Source of the DNA: CAYMKL01 sp964390805
GTDB taxonomy: Bacteria > Chloroflexota > Anaerolineae > VGOG01
Length of the DNA: 38,711 nt
Direction: 5' to 3'
Assembly: GCA_964390805.1 (NCBI GenBank)
Contig: CAYMKL010000064.1
Coordinates: forward strand, 1 to 38,711
A program made the translations under genes and the position numbers. The notes below the pieces were generated by a model. The model worked only from the letters and a program-made list of their open reading frames with translations. It was not told where the DNA came from and did not search any database. Shown piece after piece: positions 22,901 through 30,874 of the stretch. Position 1 is the stretch's first letter. Every line of letters starts with the position of its first letter.

Positions 22901-25168
22901 ATTCACCTGTTGCCGCTGCGTCCTGAGATGCCCTTCGAGCGCATGGACCTGCAGGCCTGGCAGCAGCGCCTGGCACTGGAGACCCGCAGCCTGTTTCTGC
23001 TGGCGAAAGCTTTGCAGCAGGATCTTGAGGCGACTGCCGAGGCCGGAGGCGCGGCGTTAATAGCTGCCAGTGGGATGGGCGGTGTCTTCGCTAGCGGTCC
23101 TTCTTCGGATTCAGCATCGTTTTTCCCCGGCCAGGGAGCCATCGCCGGGCTGCTCAAGACTCTGGCTAGGGAGTGCACGGCGGTTCGGGTGAAAGCTGTG
23201 GACCTGGATCCCCAGGAAGGATCTGATGCATTGGCCGGGTACCTGCTGGCCGAGCTAGAAGCCGACGATGATCGGGCCGAAATAGGGTATGGGGATGGAC
23301 GCCGTGTGGTCCTGGAACCGGTCCTGAGCCCGCTGCTGGACGGAGCTGAGTTGGCCATTGAGGCAGACTGGGTGTTGCTGGTGACCGGCGGTGCCAGGGG
23401 GATCACCGCAGACGTGGCTCTGGAACTGGCAGAGCGCTATCAGCCGACCCTTGTGCTTGTGGGCCGCACCCCGCTTCCGGCTCCGGAAGAAGCGCCGGAC
23501 ACAGCCGGATTCACTGAGCCCCGCGACCTGAAGGCTGCCTTGATCGAGCGCCTACGCTCTCAAGGACAGCCGGTGGCGCCAGCCCAAGTGGAGGTAGCTT
23601 ATCAGCGTTTGCTCAAAGAGCGGGAGATGCGGCGCAACATGGCGGCGCTTAAGCAGGCCGGTGCCAAAGTGCACTATCACTCGGTAGACGTGAGGGACGA
23701 GCAGGCCTTCGGTGCGCTGATTGACGAAATCTATCAATCCTTCGGACGGCTCGACGGGGTAGTTCACGGTGCAGGGATTATCGAAGACAAACTGGTGAAG
23801 GATAAGACCGTAGATTCCTTCGATCGTGTGTTCAGCACCAAAGCCGAGAGCGCCTTCATTCTTAGCCGTCGCCTGCGGCCGGAATCCCTGCGCTTCCTGA
23901 TTTTCTTCTCCTCGGTGGCTGGTCGTTTCGGCAACCGAGGGCAGGCTGACTACACTGCGGCCAACGAGGTGCTGAACAAGCTGGCCGTCTACCTGGATCA
24001 TCGGTGGCCAGCCCGTGTGGTCTCCATCAACTGGGGACCTTGGGAGAAGCGAGGGATGGTATCCCCGGAGTTACGGAGGCAGTTTGAGAGCCGGGGCATA
24101 GAGCTAATCCCGCCCGCTACGGGTCGGCGGATGTTCGACCGAGAACTGCGGTATGGGCGCAAGAACGACGCGGAAGTCGTCATCGCTGGTGGTATCTGGG
24201 ACGGCATTCGCTTGACGAACGCTGATGATCTGTCTAACGGCGAGGCCATTGCCCGCGCCCGGCCACCCTTGCTCCAGAACCCGAGCGTCTCGACGCGGGT
24301 GCGGGGTTCCGCCGTAGAGGTGGTCCGCACGTTAGACCCGTCCCACGATCTCTATCTCCGAGACCATCAACTGGATGGGAAGCCCGTCTTGCCAGTCGCG
24401 ATGGCGACCGAGCTCATGGCGGAAGTTGCCCGGCAGGGCTGGTCGGACCTGGAGGTAGTGGGCCTACGCGATCTCCAAGTTGTCAGAGGCGTGGTTCTGG
24501 AGCGTGGTCCGAAGACCGTGCGATTGATAGCCCGAGCACAGGACGAGCCGCCTCATGAATGCCTTGGCATCAATGTGGATGTCGATATCCGCGATGCAGA
24601 GGAATCTGGCCATCTCTACTATCGGGCTACCGTCGAACTGGCCGATAAGCTGCCTGAGCCGCCGCCATACCGGTTGCCGTCCCTCGACGATTTCCAGCCC
24701 TTTTCCATGACCGTGGATGAGGCTTACCGTCTCTCGTTATTCCAGGGGCCGTTATTCCAGGGCCTCAGGGAGATACAGGGAATCTCTGAGCACGGAATGC
24801 TGGCCACCTGTATGCCCTCATCGCCTCGGCGATGCCTGACGGGCGACCCCAGCGGCCAGTGGCTGATCGATCCGGTGGTTTTCGACAGTGGATTGCAGTT
24901 GATTTACTTGTGGACCAGAGCCTACACCAATATGACCCCGTTGCCCTCGCGCTTCCGACGCTATCAGCGTTTTGGGTCGCTTGCCGAACCGGTGATCCGT
25001 TGTCACGTTCAGGCCAACACGGTCTCATACGACCGAATCGTGCAAGCGACAATCTTCTTCGTAGGCCCAGATGACCGGCTGCGGGGTCTGCTCGTGGACT
25101 GGGAATCGGTCAGCAGTAAGGCCCTCAATCGCCTTGCCAGCAGCCGCCCGAGTACAGAGGGTGTCTGA
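16901..25168 (+). CDS. PUFA-synthase-like type I PKS: NMO-NMO(ER)-KS-AT-ACP-KR-DH
   Basis: This is a 2755-residue iterative synthase. Two tandem nitronate-monooxygenase/PfaD-like flavin barrels come first: about 1-290 with GNEAGGWAGEE near 133, and about 335-640 with GHEGGGHVGPR near 460. Only the second keeps the usual His-containing signature; both together should be the enoyl reductase. Next are the KS (about 696-1150; Cys886 in DAACASS, His1021, His1061), AT (about 1278-1590; Ser1381 in GHSYGEY, Arg1406, His1485), ACP (Ser1825 in LGIDSIKRVE, the PUFA-synthase style), KR with its structural half (about 1880-2400; VTGGARGIT at 2161, Tyr2351), and a double-hotdog DH (about 2470-2740; His2489, Asp2662). 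An in-frame TGA 10 bases upstream fixes the ATG. The ribosome binding site is weak. Repeat-derived insertions occur at about 1114-1134, 1218-1230 and 1965-1972. Confidence 0.9.
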   Translation: MRAFQLIALTPSGLIDPSIAIAASRAGELGVLNLERTRDEKAVRNATSRMTRYASQACGIKLDSGAPAFVNRVICDLPEQVEVVILTPWDPGALRQQVPDLHQRRLTVLLEVTCLEQAKLGEQLGVDGLIAKGNEAGGWAGEETTFILLQHLLSKISLPIWAQGGIGLHTAAACYAAGATGVVLDSQLALTRESQLPAAAKAAIAAMDGSETVCLGSELDQPFRVYARPGWSAVEQLCEMAITLAQDPRPQSEVVQEWRQAVEARVGWGSPQEHVWPLGQEAAFAAPLAQRYRTVGGVLGAIRDAMGTHIQAAQALRPLDEDAPLARSHGTCYPIVQGPMTRVSDQAEFALRVAEGGALPFLALSMMRAPEVGSLLEGTQQLLGERPWGVGILGFVPLDLHREQMEVIRQYHPPFALIAGGRPDQARTLEKEGISTYLHVPSPELLRMFLRDGVHRFVFEGHEGGGHVGPRSSFVLWNTMIDILLEELPAGGTSDCHVLFAGGIHDALSASTVAAMAAPLAERGVRVGVLLGTSYLFTQEAVATGAILPSFQEEALCCQRTVLLEARPGRAVRCVPTPYTNLFEQEKQRLLREGKSPDEISQMLENMNVGRLRIASRGITHHPRYGQDPKVPKFITVGEEEQHNQGMYMVGQLAALRDRVCTIEELHRDVSIASSERLATLSESASSVARTPRQERPCDVAIVGMACLLPKARDLQTYWENILSRVNAVTEVPLDRWDWRRYYDQDRRIKDKVYSKWGGFLEDMPFDPVRYGIPPNAVPSIEPIQLLTLDAVRAALEDAGYLDHPFPRERTSIILGTGGGMGDLGQYYGVRASLPELLGDVPPELLSQLPEWTEDSFPGILLNVLAGRVANRFDLGGVNCIVDAACASSLAAVYLAARELELGSSDMVIAGGVDNVQSPFAFTAFSRTQALSPRGQCRTFDDTADGIAISEGIAIVVLKRLADAERDGDRIYAVIKGIAGSSDGRDKSLTAPSPAGQVRALERAYAKAGISPVTVGLIEAHGTGTVVGDQAEVETLKRVFGAAGAARQGCAIGSVKSMIGHTKSASGVAGLIKVALALHHKVLPPTLGVEKPNTEARFEESPFYVNTETRPWINPSTGPSTSPRTGSGGASGHRGTTNQPRRAGVSAFGFGGTNFHAVLEEYTGDFLPPQATLQHWPCELFLWSAPSRQALAADLESLEQALEQGARPELADLAYTLNIQSPISNTQYPLRLAIVATSLDDLRQKLVQAREALSAPGPVEIADPRGIYCTDQPMAQEGKVAFLFPGQGSQYPNMLRDLAVAFPEVREAFERADRTLMGRFPKPLSGYVFPSPAFSPEEERAQREALTQTNVAQPALGAADMALFQLLQELGVRPDMLAGHSYGEYVALCGSGAMDEETLLALSEARGRCIIEAAKDDLGTMAATRADAKTIAPIVEPVESVWIANLNAPRQTIISGTNRGVAEAVKRLEANGISARPIPVACAFHSPLVAPAQQRLANELSRITFITPTVQVFSNTMAAPYPSEPQAIGALLAEHLVHPIRFVDEIEAMYTVGARLFVEVGPRNVLTGLTRQILGQRPHVAVTLDIPGRPGLTQLQHALGQLAAYGVPVRLERFFQGREVRHLDLSRLVEETAEKPLSPTTWFVNGGRARPAHEPAGPLHRPVKLTPVHEQESAGVPESTQRQFHALTPAPLPPSTLAQDGDGQVMLQFQRLMDRFLETQRDVMLAYLHGTSEATSVPQPQRPAALPVEPSTSLPTPSAAPVTVESAPEVTAPEPAGEELVGADGQLDGEALTAHLLSIVSERTGYPTDMLDLGLDLEASLGIDSIKRVEVLGQLVRSLASEGWENQNLDMEELSRLKTLREIVDCIVEGNGQASASPGVTGDHQPSAIGHQQSATMQRFTLRAVERPLSTPPGSLAPGRAVLITDDETGVAQEVATHLQGEGYPVVVLQAEGQGSEGRSAASSRLVLSPAEVRVDLQSPEAIERALAEIRAAHGPIAALIHLLPLRPEMPFERMDLQAWQQRLALETRSLFLLAKALQQDLEATAEAGGAALIAASGMGGVFASGPSSDSASFFPGQGAIAGLLKTLARECTAVRVKAVDLDPQEGSDALAGYLLAELEADDDRAEIGYGDGRRVVLEPVLSPLLDGAELAIEADWVLLVTGGARGITADVALELAERYQPTLVLVGRTPLPAPEEAPDTAGFTEPRDLKAALIERLRSQGQPVAPAQVEVAYQRLLKEREMRRNMAALKQAGAKVHYHSVDVRDEQAFGALIDEIYQSFGRLDGVVHGAGIIEDKLVKDKTVDSFDRVFSTKAESAFILSRRLRPESLRFLIFFSSVAGRFGNRGQADYTAANEVLNKLAVYLDHRWPARVVSINWGPWEKRGMVSPELRRQFESRGIELIPPATGRRMFDRELRYGRKNDAEVVIAGGIWDGIRLTNADDLSNGEAIARARPPLLQNPSVSTRVRGSAVEVVRTLDPSHDLYLRDHQLDGKPVLPVAMATELMAEVARQGWSDLEVVGLRDLQVVRGVVLERGPKTVRLIARAQDEPPHECLGINVDVDIRDAEESGHLYYRATVELADKLPEPPPYRLPSLDDFQPFSMTVDEAYRLSLFQGPLFQGLREIQGISEHGMLATCMPSSPRRCLTGDPSGQWLIDPVVFDSGLQLIYLWTRAYTNMTPLPSRFRRYQRFGSLAEPVIRCHVQANTVSYDRIVQATIFFVGPDDRLRGLLVDWESVSSKALNRLASSRPSTEGV
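20242..20300. repeat. dispersed CCTTCGACAGG repeat inserted in the first synthase gene
   Basis: CCCTTCGACAGGCCCTTCG begins a compound copy that continues with ACAGGCTCAGGA and GGCCTCAGGACACCGC. It encodes a Pro/Ser/Thr/Gly-rich stretch that the paralogous second synthase lacks at the same position. Closely similar sequence recurs at 36303-36349. Confidence 0.75.
20552..20589. repeat. CCAATCTCCAATACCCAATATCC microrepeat in the first synthase gene
   Basis: Tandem variants of CCAATCT/CCAATAT encode NIQSPISNTQYP in the KS-AT linker. The second synthase has the same type of repeat at the homologous place. Confidence 0.7.
22547..22589. repeat. CATCAGC tandem microrepeat in the first synthase gene
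   Basis: CATCAGCCATCAGCCATCGG and further variants encode a His/Gln/Ser/Ala-rich linker between the ACP and the ketoreductase region. Confidence 0.6.
22795..22816. repeat. inverted copy of the CTTCGACTGGGCTCAG repeat in the first synthase gene
   Basis: Read on the minus strand, this 22-mer differs at one base from the plus-strand 22-mer at 26859-26880 in the second synthase gene. It is translated as LVLSPAEV in the structural half of the ketoreductase. Confidence 0.7.
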
Positions 25169-25231
25169 ACAGCAGGTTGACTCAACGGCTGGTCATTGAG
25201 TACTCGGAAATTGGCCATTGCCGGAGGCAGT

Positions 25232-28200
25232 ATGAATTCACCCAGAGCCGGTAATCGAGACTTAGGTCCAATGGTACAGGGCGACATCGCCATCACTGGG
25301 ATGGCGTGTCTGTTTCCGAGCGCCCCTGATCTGGAAACGTACTGGCAGAACATCATATCCAGAGTGGATGCCATTACCGAACTACCTCCTGAAGCCTGGG
25401 AGGCGGGCGTGTCTGACAGATGCAATTCCACCGCCGGTGACCAGGTGGACTGCAGACGTGGTGGCTTTCTTGGGCCACTGGCCAGCTTCGATCCGCTGCA
25501 ACACGGTATCATGCCTTCAGCCGTGCAGGGTGGCGAGCCGGATCAATGGCTGGTGCTTCGGGTGGCCCGTGCTGCCCTGGCGGACGCGGGCTATGGGGAT
25601 CAGATCCCCGAACGCCATCGTACGGCCGTCATTCTGGGGAAGGGCGGTTATCTCAACCTCGGGAACTTGAGCCTTGTTCAGCATGGCAAGATTATCCCCC
25701 AGACCCTGAGGATCTTAAGGACCCTGCACCCAGAATACAGCGAAACCGATCTGGAGTCAATAAGGAAAGAACTGAAGCAATGCCTGCCGCCGTTCGGCGC
25801 CGATACGGTCTCAGGTCTGATTCCCAATATCACCGCCAGCCGTATTGCCAACCGCCTGGACTTGATGGGACCCAGCCACACGGTAGATGGAGCTTGTGCT
25901 TCCTCCTTGATTGCCGCCAGCATAGCCGTGCGTGAGCTTCTTACCCACGAATGTGATCTGGCTCTTGTCGGCGGGGCCCATGTAGTAACGCCAGACCCAT
26001 TGCTAATGGTCTTTTCCCAGCTCGGGGCTCTCTCACGGCGAGGGCAGATTCGGCCCTTCGACAAGGATGCTGATGGGACGATGTTGGGGGAGGGCATTGG
26101 GATACTTGTCCTCAAACGGCATGAGGACGCCGAGCGGGATGGCGATCGTATTTACGCTGTCATCAAAGGGATAGGCATGTCCAGCGATGGTCGTGGCCTG
26201 GGCGTCACAGCACCGCGTCTGGAAGGCGAAATCCTGGCCCTACAGCGGGCCTTAGAACAGGCTGATGTTTCGCCACGCACGGTCGGTCTCATTGAAGCCC
26301 ACGGCACGGGAACACCAGTTGGCGACGCGGCAGAACTCGACGCCCTGGCTAAGGTGTTCGGGGATCGTGATGGTGCATTTCCGTGGTGTGCCCTAGGATC
26401 TGTCAAATCTATGATCGGGCACCTCATGCCGGCTGCAGGCAGTGCCGGTCTGATCAAAGCCGTCCTGGCACTGCACCACAAGGTGCTTCCCCCGACCCTG
26501 AACGTGGACGAACCGAATCCCAAGCTCAGGCATGAGAAGACACCCTTCTACCTGAACACCGAGCCCCGCCCGTGGATTCACGGGTTCACCCAGGCACCGA
26601 GGCGGGCCGGCGTCAGCGCCTTTGGCTTTGGCGGGATCAACGCCCACGTAGTCCTAGAAGAGTATCCCGTCCCTGATGAGACGGTTGTGCCGAGTCACGA
26701 CCGGCACTGGGAGACGGAGGTCATCATTTTGCAGGGTGAATCCCGCGCCGATGTGGTTCGCCAGGGAAGACAACTGCAGCGCTTTCTGCAGGTAGGTCCG
26801 GACGTAGCCCTGACAGACATAGCCTACACCCTGAATCTCCAATCTCCAATATCCAATACTTCGACTGGGCTCAGTACAAGTCCCCAATCTCCACTACGCC
26901 TAGCCATTGTGGCTTCCTCGCTGCAAGACCTGCACCAGAAGCTGGGCCGTGCGCTGGAGCGGTTGGCTGATCCAACCTGTCGAAAGATCAAAACCCGCGA
27001 TGGCGTTTACTGGTTCGAAGAGCCAGTCGCGCGGGAAGGGAAAATGGCATTCCTCTTTCCCGGCGAAGGCGCCCAGTACGTCAATATGTTGGCTGACCTG
27101 TGCTTTCACTTTCCAGAAGTGCGAAAGTGTTTCGATGAAATAGAGCGCGTCTACGCCGACCATCCCCGGGGCTACATGCCCAGTGACTTCATCTTCCCCC
27201 GGCCGGCGTTGACCCAAGACGAGCGAAGGACGGCCGAGCGCAGAATGTGGCAGATGGATGTGGCCGTCGAAGCGTTGTTGACAGCCAACCATGCCCTGTA
27301 CACCCTCCTCGCTCGCCTGCAGATCCGACCAGATGCCATGCTCGGTCACAGCACTGGTGAGTACTCCGCCATGCGGGCCGTGGGGATGCTCGGTGATGAG
27401 GCTCTGTTCGGCCAGCGGGTGCTCGAACTCAACCGCATCCATGAAGAGGTTGCAGCCGCGGGGGGCGTTCCGGAAGCCACGCTCGTGGCTGTGGCGGCTA
27501 GCCGTGAGCAGACGGCGGCTATTGCCGAAGCGGTGGGCAGTCAGATCTACGTGGCGATGGACAACTGTCCTCACCAGGTGGTGCTGGCCGGCAGTGACCA
27601 GTCGGCGGACCGAGCGTTGCAGCACATTCGCCGCCAGGGCCTCATCTACGAGGTCCTGCCCTTCGATCGGGCCTATCATACGCCCCTCTTTGCACCTTAT
27701 GCTGAGGCACTGCGCGACTTACTGCCGACCTGGATTGTTGCGTCGCCACAGATACCGCTCTATTCCTGTACGACCGCAGCGCCTTATCCTACGGACTTGG
27801 CCGAGGTCCATCAGATCGCGTATCAACACTGGGTACGGCCAGTGGAGTTCAGTAAGACCATTGAGGCCATGTATGCCGATGGCGTGCGCCTTTTTGTGGA
27901 AGTGGGTCCACGGGGCAATCTGACGTCGTTTGTGGACGATGTCCTACGCGAACGTCCGTTTCTGACGGTGCCGACCAACGTGATGCGCCGGTCCAGCATC
28001 ACCCAACTCAATCACGCGATCGGGTTGCTGGCGGCTCAGGGCATCCCAATGCGACTGGATCCGCTTTATACCAGACGCGCACCTCGCCACTTGGATCTGG
28101 AGCGCCCATCCGACGCGATAGACGAAGGAAAACGCGTGGTTAGGCCGATAAAACTGGCCACGGGATGGCCGTCCATGGGGATCTCGGAGGATTCGGCCGC

Positions 28201-30868
28201 GCGCCTGCGGCAGCGGTTCCACGTAGCGAAGGCGCAAAAGGGCAAGGTTGTCACGAAGCAAGCGGACAGCGGAGTGCAAGAGGATGCCAATGTGACAGGC
28301 GAGGAACCCGTCACCGTGAGGGCAGAGGAGCGGAGGGAAGTCTCTGCTCTGTCCTCCGATGCCTCAGCGCCGCAGCACTTCAGTACGCCTGCTCAGGAGG
28401 GCAGACAACCCCCTGCGGATGCCATACTCCGTCAGTCACGGGCGCCGACTATGGGCTCGGAGGTCATGTCTGCGTACATGCAGACGATGGAGCACTTCCT
28501 TGAGATGCAGCAGGAGGTCATGGAAGCCTATCTGACGTCCAACGATCGCCGCGGGTTCACGGTTGCGCGTCATCAACTGGGGCAGGTGGGCTCATCGGTT
28601 GAGGAGGCCGTTGGCACAGAGTTGGCAGTCCCCGATACTTCACCTGGGCTCAGCATAGCTCCTCAGCCTGCTCCGCCTGTGGCTGAGTCTCAAGCACCTC
28701 TTGTCACTGAGGTGGAACCTCGAGTGTCCAGCCCTCAGCCACCATCTGATGCAGCGGACATGGGACAGGTTCTCCTGCGTCTAGTGAGCGACAGGACGGG
28801 GTACCCCACCGAAATGCTCGATTTCGACGTTAATCTGGAGGCTGATCTGGGAATCGACTCCATAAAGAGGGTTGAGATCCTAGGTGCCTTCCAGCAGGAG
28901 ACAGGTATCCCCCTGGGTGACAAAATGGAGCAACTAGCCGCCCGCAGGACGCTACAGGAGATGGTCGAGTTCCTGACAACCCCTCACGGTAACAGCGACG
29001 AACAACCGCCGACTGCGACAACGACCGCCGATTCTGACTCCAATCTCCAATCTCTATTCTCCAATCTTCCCTTCGTGCAGGAGGTGCTGTCTTTGACGCC
29101 GGGCGAGACGTTGGAGGCGCGGTGTGAGATCAGCATCGAGAGATACCCTTTTCTGCGCGATCACACCCTGGGGCGTCAGGTGTCCCTGTCCGACCCGACC
29201 CTGACGGGGCTACCTGTCATGCCGCTGACGATGAGCATAGAAATGCTGGCTGAAGCAGCTCACGTGTTGGCACCCGACAAGGTGCTCGTCGGGATGAGGG
29301 ACGTGCGCGCCCATCGCTGGATGGCGCTTGAGGATGACCGTTTGACCCTCAAGGTCGTTGCCACGCGCCAGCCATCCTGGTCAGGTCAGGGCCAAGCTAT
29401 CCATGTCCAAGTCTTCGATGCCGAGGCTTCGCCAGACGAGCGAACTGGTCATGCTACCGCGCTCGTTGAGGGGACTGCGGTTTTTTATGAAGCCTATCCT
29501 GATCCGCCTCAGTCGTCACCCTTATCGTTGCGCAATGAGCGACCTTCACATTGGATACCTGAGCGGCTGTATGAAGAGGGTCTTTTCCATGGTCCGTCAT
29601 TCCGGGGCGTGGCTTCCATGGACCGTTGGGGCGAAGATGGTGCCGAGGCTACACTAAAGGTCTTGCCGTTGGAGGGACTCTTTGCATCCGGGGCCGGCGA
29701 TGCCCCGAGCCCGCGGCAAGGTCAGAGTCTTCTGAGCGACCCGGTCCTGTTGGACCAGCCAGGACAGGTGGTGGCCTTCTGGATGGCGGAGCATCTGGAA
29801 CGAGGATATGTGGTGTTTCCCTTCCACCTGGAAGCGTTGCATCTGTACAACGCGCCCCGACCGCCGTCCACTGGTGTAGGAGCAAGGAGCAGTGGACGGG
29901 TCACATGCCAAGCCCGTATCGCACTGATTGGTGATTGGCAGGTACGGTCAGACCTGGATGTCGTACAGGAGGACGGTTTGGTGTGGGCACGCTTCGTAGG
30001 ATGGGAGGACTGGCGGTTCGATATGCCGCGTAGTGTCCTGTCTCTTCTTCTGTCGCCCAGCGATGCGGTGCTGAGCGAGCCCTGGTCAACACCGGCGACT
30101 TCCTTGTCAGCGTCCGGGGCGGTTCAAGCCCATCGGTTGACCCTGGATGCCTTTCCCGACGGCTTCTTTACCGCTCACGGAGAGATCTGGCGGAAGGTCT
30201 TGGTCCGCCAGATCCTCGGCCATCAAGAGCGGGAGCTGTGGCATAACCTGCGAACGCCCGAATCACGCCGCCTCGAGTGGCTGTTGGGCCGCGTGGCGGC
30301 CAAAGATGCTGTGCGGCAGCACGTAAAAGAGCAATATGGCCTAGTCCTCTGCCCGGCCGATGTGGAGATCCTGCCCGACGACAACGGACGACCAGTGGTC
30401 ACAGGCCGATGGACCGATCAGATACCATGTGTGCCCCTCGTGTCTCTGTCCCATTCTGCCGGCGTGGCTGTGGCCGTTGTAGCGGATTGCGAGGCGGGGA
30501 GGGGCGTCGGCGTGGACATTGAGCATATGGGCCGGATGAACGAGCACGTGCAGGCGCTGGCCTTTACCGGCCAGGAGCGGGAGTTGCTATCTTCTGTGCC
30601 CGAGTCGCAGAAGGATGGATGGCCATTGCGCTTCTGGTGCGCCAAGGAGGCGGTGGCCAAGGCCCTGGGGCAGGGCATGGTTGGTGGACCACAGGCGCTG
30701 GTGGTGCAGGCCCTCGATATGCAGAGCGGATTGGCGCAGATCGGCCTGGCGGGAGAATTGGCCCATCGGATTGGTGAGGAGGATGGCGTGACCTTGACCG
30801 CTTTCACTGCGCGCGAAGGTGACTTGGTCGTGGCGACCTCATTGTATCAGCCTGAAAGAGGAAGATAA
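25232..30868 (+). CDS. PUFA-synthase-like type I PKS: KS-AT-ACP-DH-PPTase
   Basis: This second synthase has about 1878 residues. Domains are KS (about 11-440; Cys222 in DGACASS, His357, His397), AT (about 603-905; Ser707 in GHSTGEY, His816), an amphipathic helix near 1078-1103, ACP (Ser1210 in LGIDSIKRVEIL), double-hotdog DH (about 1279-1590; His1311, Asp1508) and a C-terminal Sfp-type phosphopantetheinyl transferase (GVDIE with Asp1762 and Glu1764, WCAKEAVAKALG with Lys1805 and Glu1806). The PPTase should activate the ACPs of both synthases and the free ACP. The start is the ATG at 25232, with GGAGG four bases upstream. A TTG at 25196 would add 12 residues but lacks a site. The AT is odd: FPGEGAQ replaces FPGQGSQ, and the Arg that binds the malonyl carboxylate is not evident. 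Confidence 0.9.
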   Translation: MNSPRAGNRDLGPMVQGDIAITGMACLFPSAPDLETYWQNIISRVDAITELPPEAWEAGVSDRCNSTAGDQVDCRRGGFLGPLASFDPLQHGIMPSAVQGGEPDQWLVLRVARAALADAGYGDQIPERHRTAVILGKGGYLNLGNLSLVQHGKIIPQTLRILRTLHPEYSETDLESIRKELKQCLPPFGADTVSGLIPNITASRIANRLDLMGPSHTVDGACASSLIAASIAVRELLTHECDLALVGGAHVVTPDPLLMVFSQLGALSRRGQIRPFDKDADGTMLGEGIGILVLKRHEDAERDGDRIYAVIKGIGMSSDGRGLGVTAPRLEGEILALQRALEQADVSPRTVGLIEAHGTGTPVGDAAELDALAKVFGDRDGAFPWCALGSVKSMIGHLMPAAGSAGLIKAVLALHHKVLPPTLNVDEPNPKLRHEKTPFYLNTEPRPWIHGFTQAPRRAGVSAFGFGGINAHVVLEEYPVPDETVVPSHDRHWETEVIILQGESRADVVRQGRQLQRFLQVGPDVALTDIAYTLNLQSPISNTSTGLSTSPQSPLRLAIVASSLQDLHQKLGRALERLADPTCRKIKTRDGVYWFEEPVAREGKMAFLFPGEGAQYVNMLADLCFHFPEVRKCFDEIERVYADHPRGYMPSDFIFPRPALTQDERRTAERRMWQMDVAVEALLTANHALYTLLARLQIRPDAMLGHSTGEYSAMRAVGMLGDEALFGQRVLELNRIHEEVAAAGGVPEATLVAVAASREQTAAIAEAVGSQIYVAMDNCPHQVVLAGSDQSADRALQHIRRQGLIYEVLPFDRAYHTPLFAPYAEALRDLLPTWIVASPQIPLYSCTTAAPYPTDLAEVHQIAYQHWVRPVEFSKTIEAMYADGVRLFVEVGPRGNLTSFVDDVLRERPFLTVPTNVMRRSSITQLNHAIGLLAAQGIPMRLDPLYTRRAPRHLDLERPSDAIDEGKRVVRPIKLATGWPSMGISEDSAARLRQRFHVAKAQKGKVVTKQADSGVQEDANVTGEEPVTVRAEERREVSALSSDASAPQHFSTPAQEGRQPPADAILRQSRAPTMGSEVMSAYMQTMEHFLEMQQEVMEAYLTSNDRRGFTVARHQLGQVGSSVEEAVGTELAVPDTSPGLSIAPQPAPPVAESQAPLVTEVEPRVSSPQPPSDAADMGQVLLRLVSDRTGYPTEMLDFDVNLEADLGIDSIKRVEILGAFQQETGIPLGDKMEQLAARRTLQEMVEFLTTPHGNSDEQPPTATTTADSDSNLQSLFSNLPFVQEVLSLTPGETLEARCEISIERYPFLRDHTLGRQVSLSDPTLTGLPVMPLTMSIEMLAEAAHVLAPDKVLVGMRDVRAHRWMALEDDRLTLKVVATRQPSWSGQGQAIHVQVFDAEASPDERTGHATALVEGTAVFYEAYPDPPQSSPLSLRNERPSHWIPERLYEEGLFHGPSFRGVASMDRWGEDGAEATLKVLPLEGLFASGAGDAPSPRQGQSLLSDPVLLDQPGQVVAFWMAEHLERGYVVFPFHLEALHLYNAPRPPSTGVGARSSGRVTCQARIALIGDWQVRSDLDVVQEDGLVWARFVGWEDWRFDMPRSVLSLLLSPSDAVLSEPWSTPATSLSASGAVQAHRLTLDAFPDGFFTAHGEIWRKVLVRQILGHQERELWHNLRTPESRRLEWLLGRVAAKDAVRQHVKEQYGLVLCPADVEILPDDNGRPVVTGRWTDQIPCVPLVSLSHSAGVAVAVVADCEAGRGVGVDIEHMGRMNEHVQALAFTGQERELLSSVPESQKDGWPLRFWCAKEAVAKALGQGMVGGPQALVVQALDMQSGLAQIGLAGELAHRIGEEDGVTLTAFTAREGDLVVATSLYQPERGR
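26834..26894. repeat. nested repeats in the second synthase gene
   Basis: CCAATCTCCAATATCCAATA (microrepeat) is interrupted by GACTGGGCTCAGTACAAG (part of the 22-mer at 26859-26880), then continues with CCCCAATCTCCACTACGCC. The paralogous site in the first synthase carries the microrepeat but not the 22-mer. Confidence 0.75.
29038..29068. repeat. CCAATCTC microrepeat in the second synthase gene
   Basis: CCAATCTCCAATCTCTATTC and a further CCAATC encode SNLQSLFSNL in the linker between ACP and dehydratase. Confidence 0.6.
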
Positions 30869-30874
30869 GAAGGC

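Noticed and set aside
25196..25231. Upstream TTG start for the second synthase
   Set aside because: GGAGG sits four bases before the ATG at 25232, while the TTG has no ribosome binding site.
20552..29068. CRISPR-like array suggested by regular CCAATCT repeats
   Set aside because: Repeats are short, imperfect, without unique spacers, and are translated as linkers; no cas genes are present.
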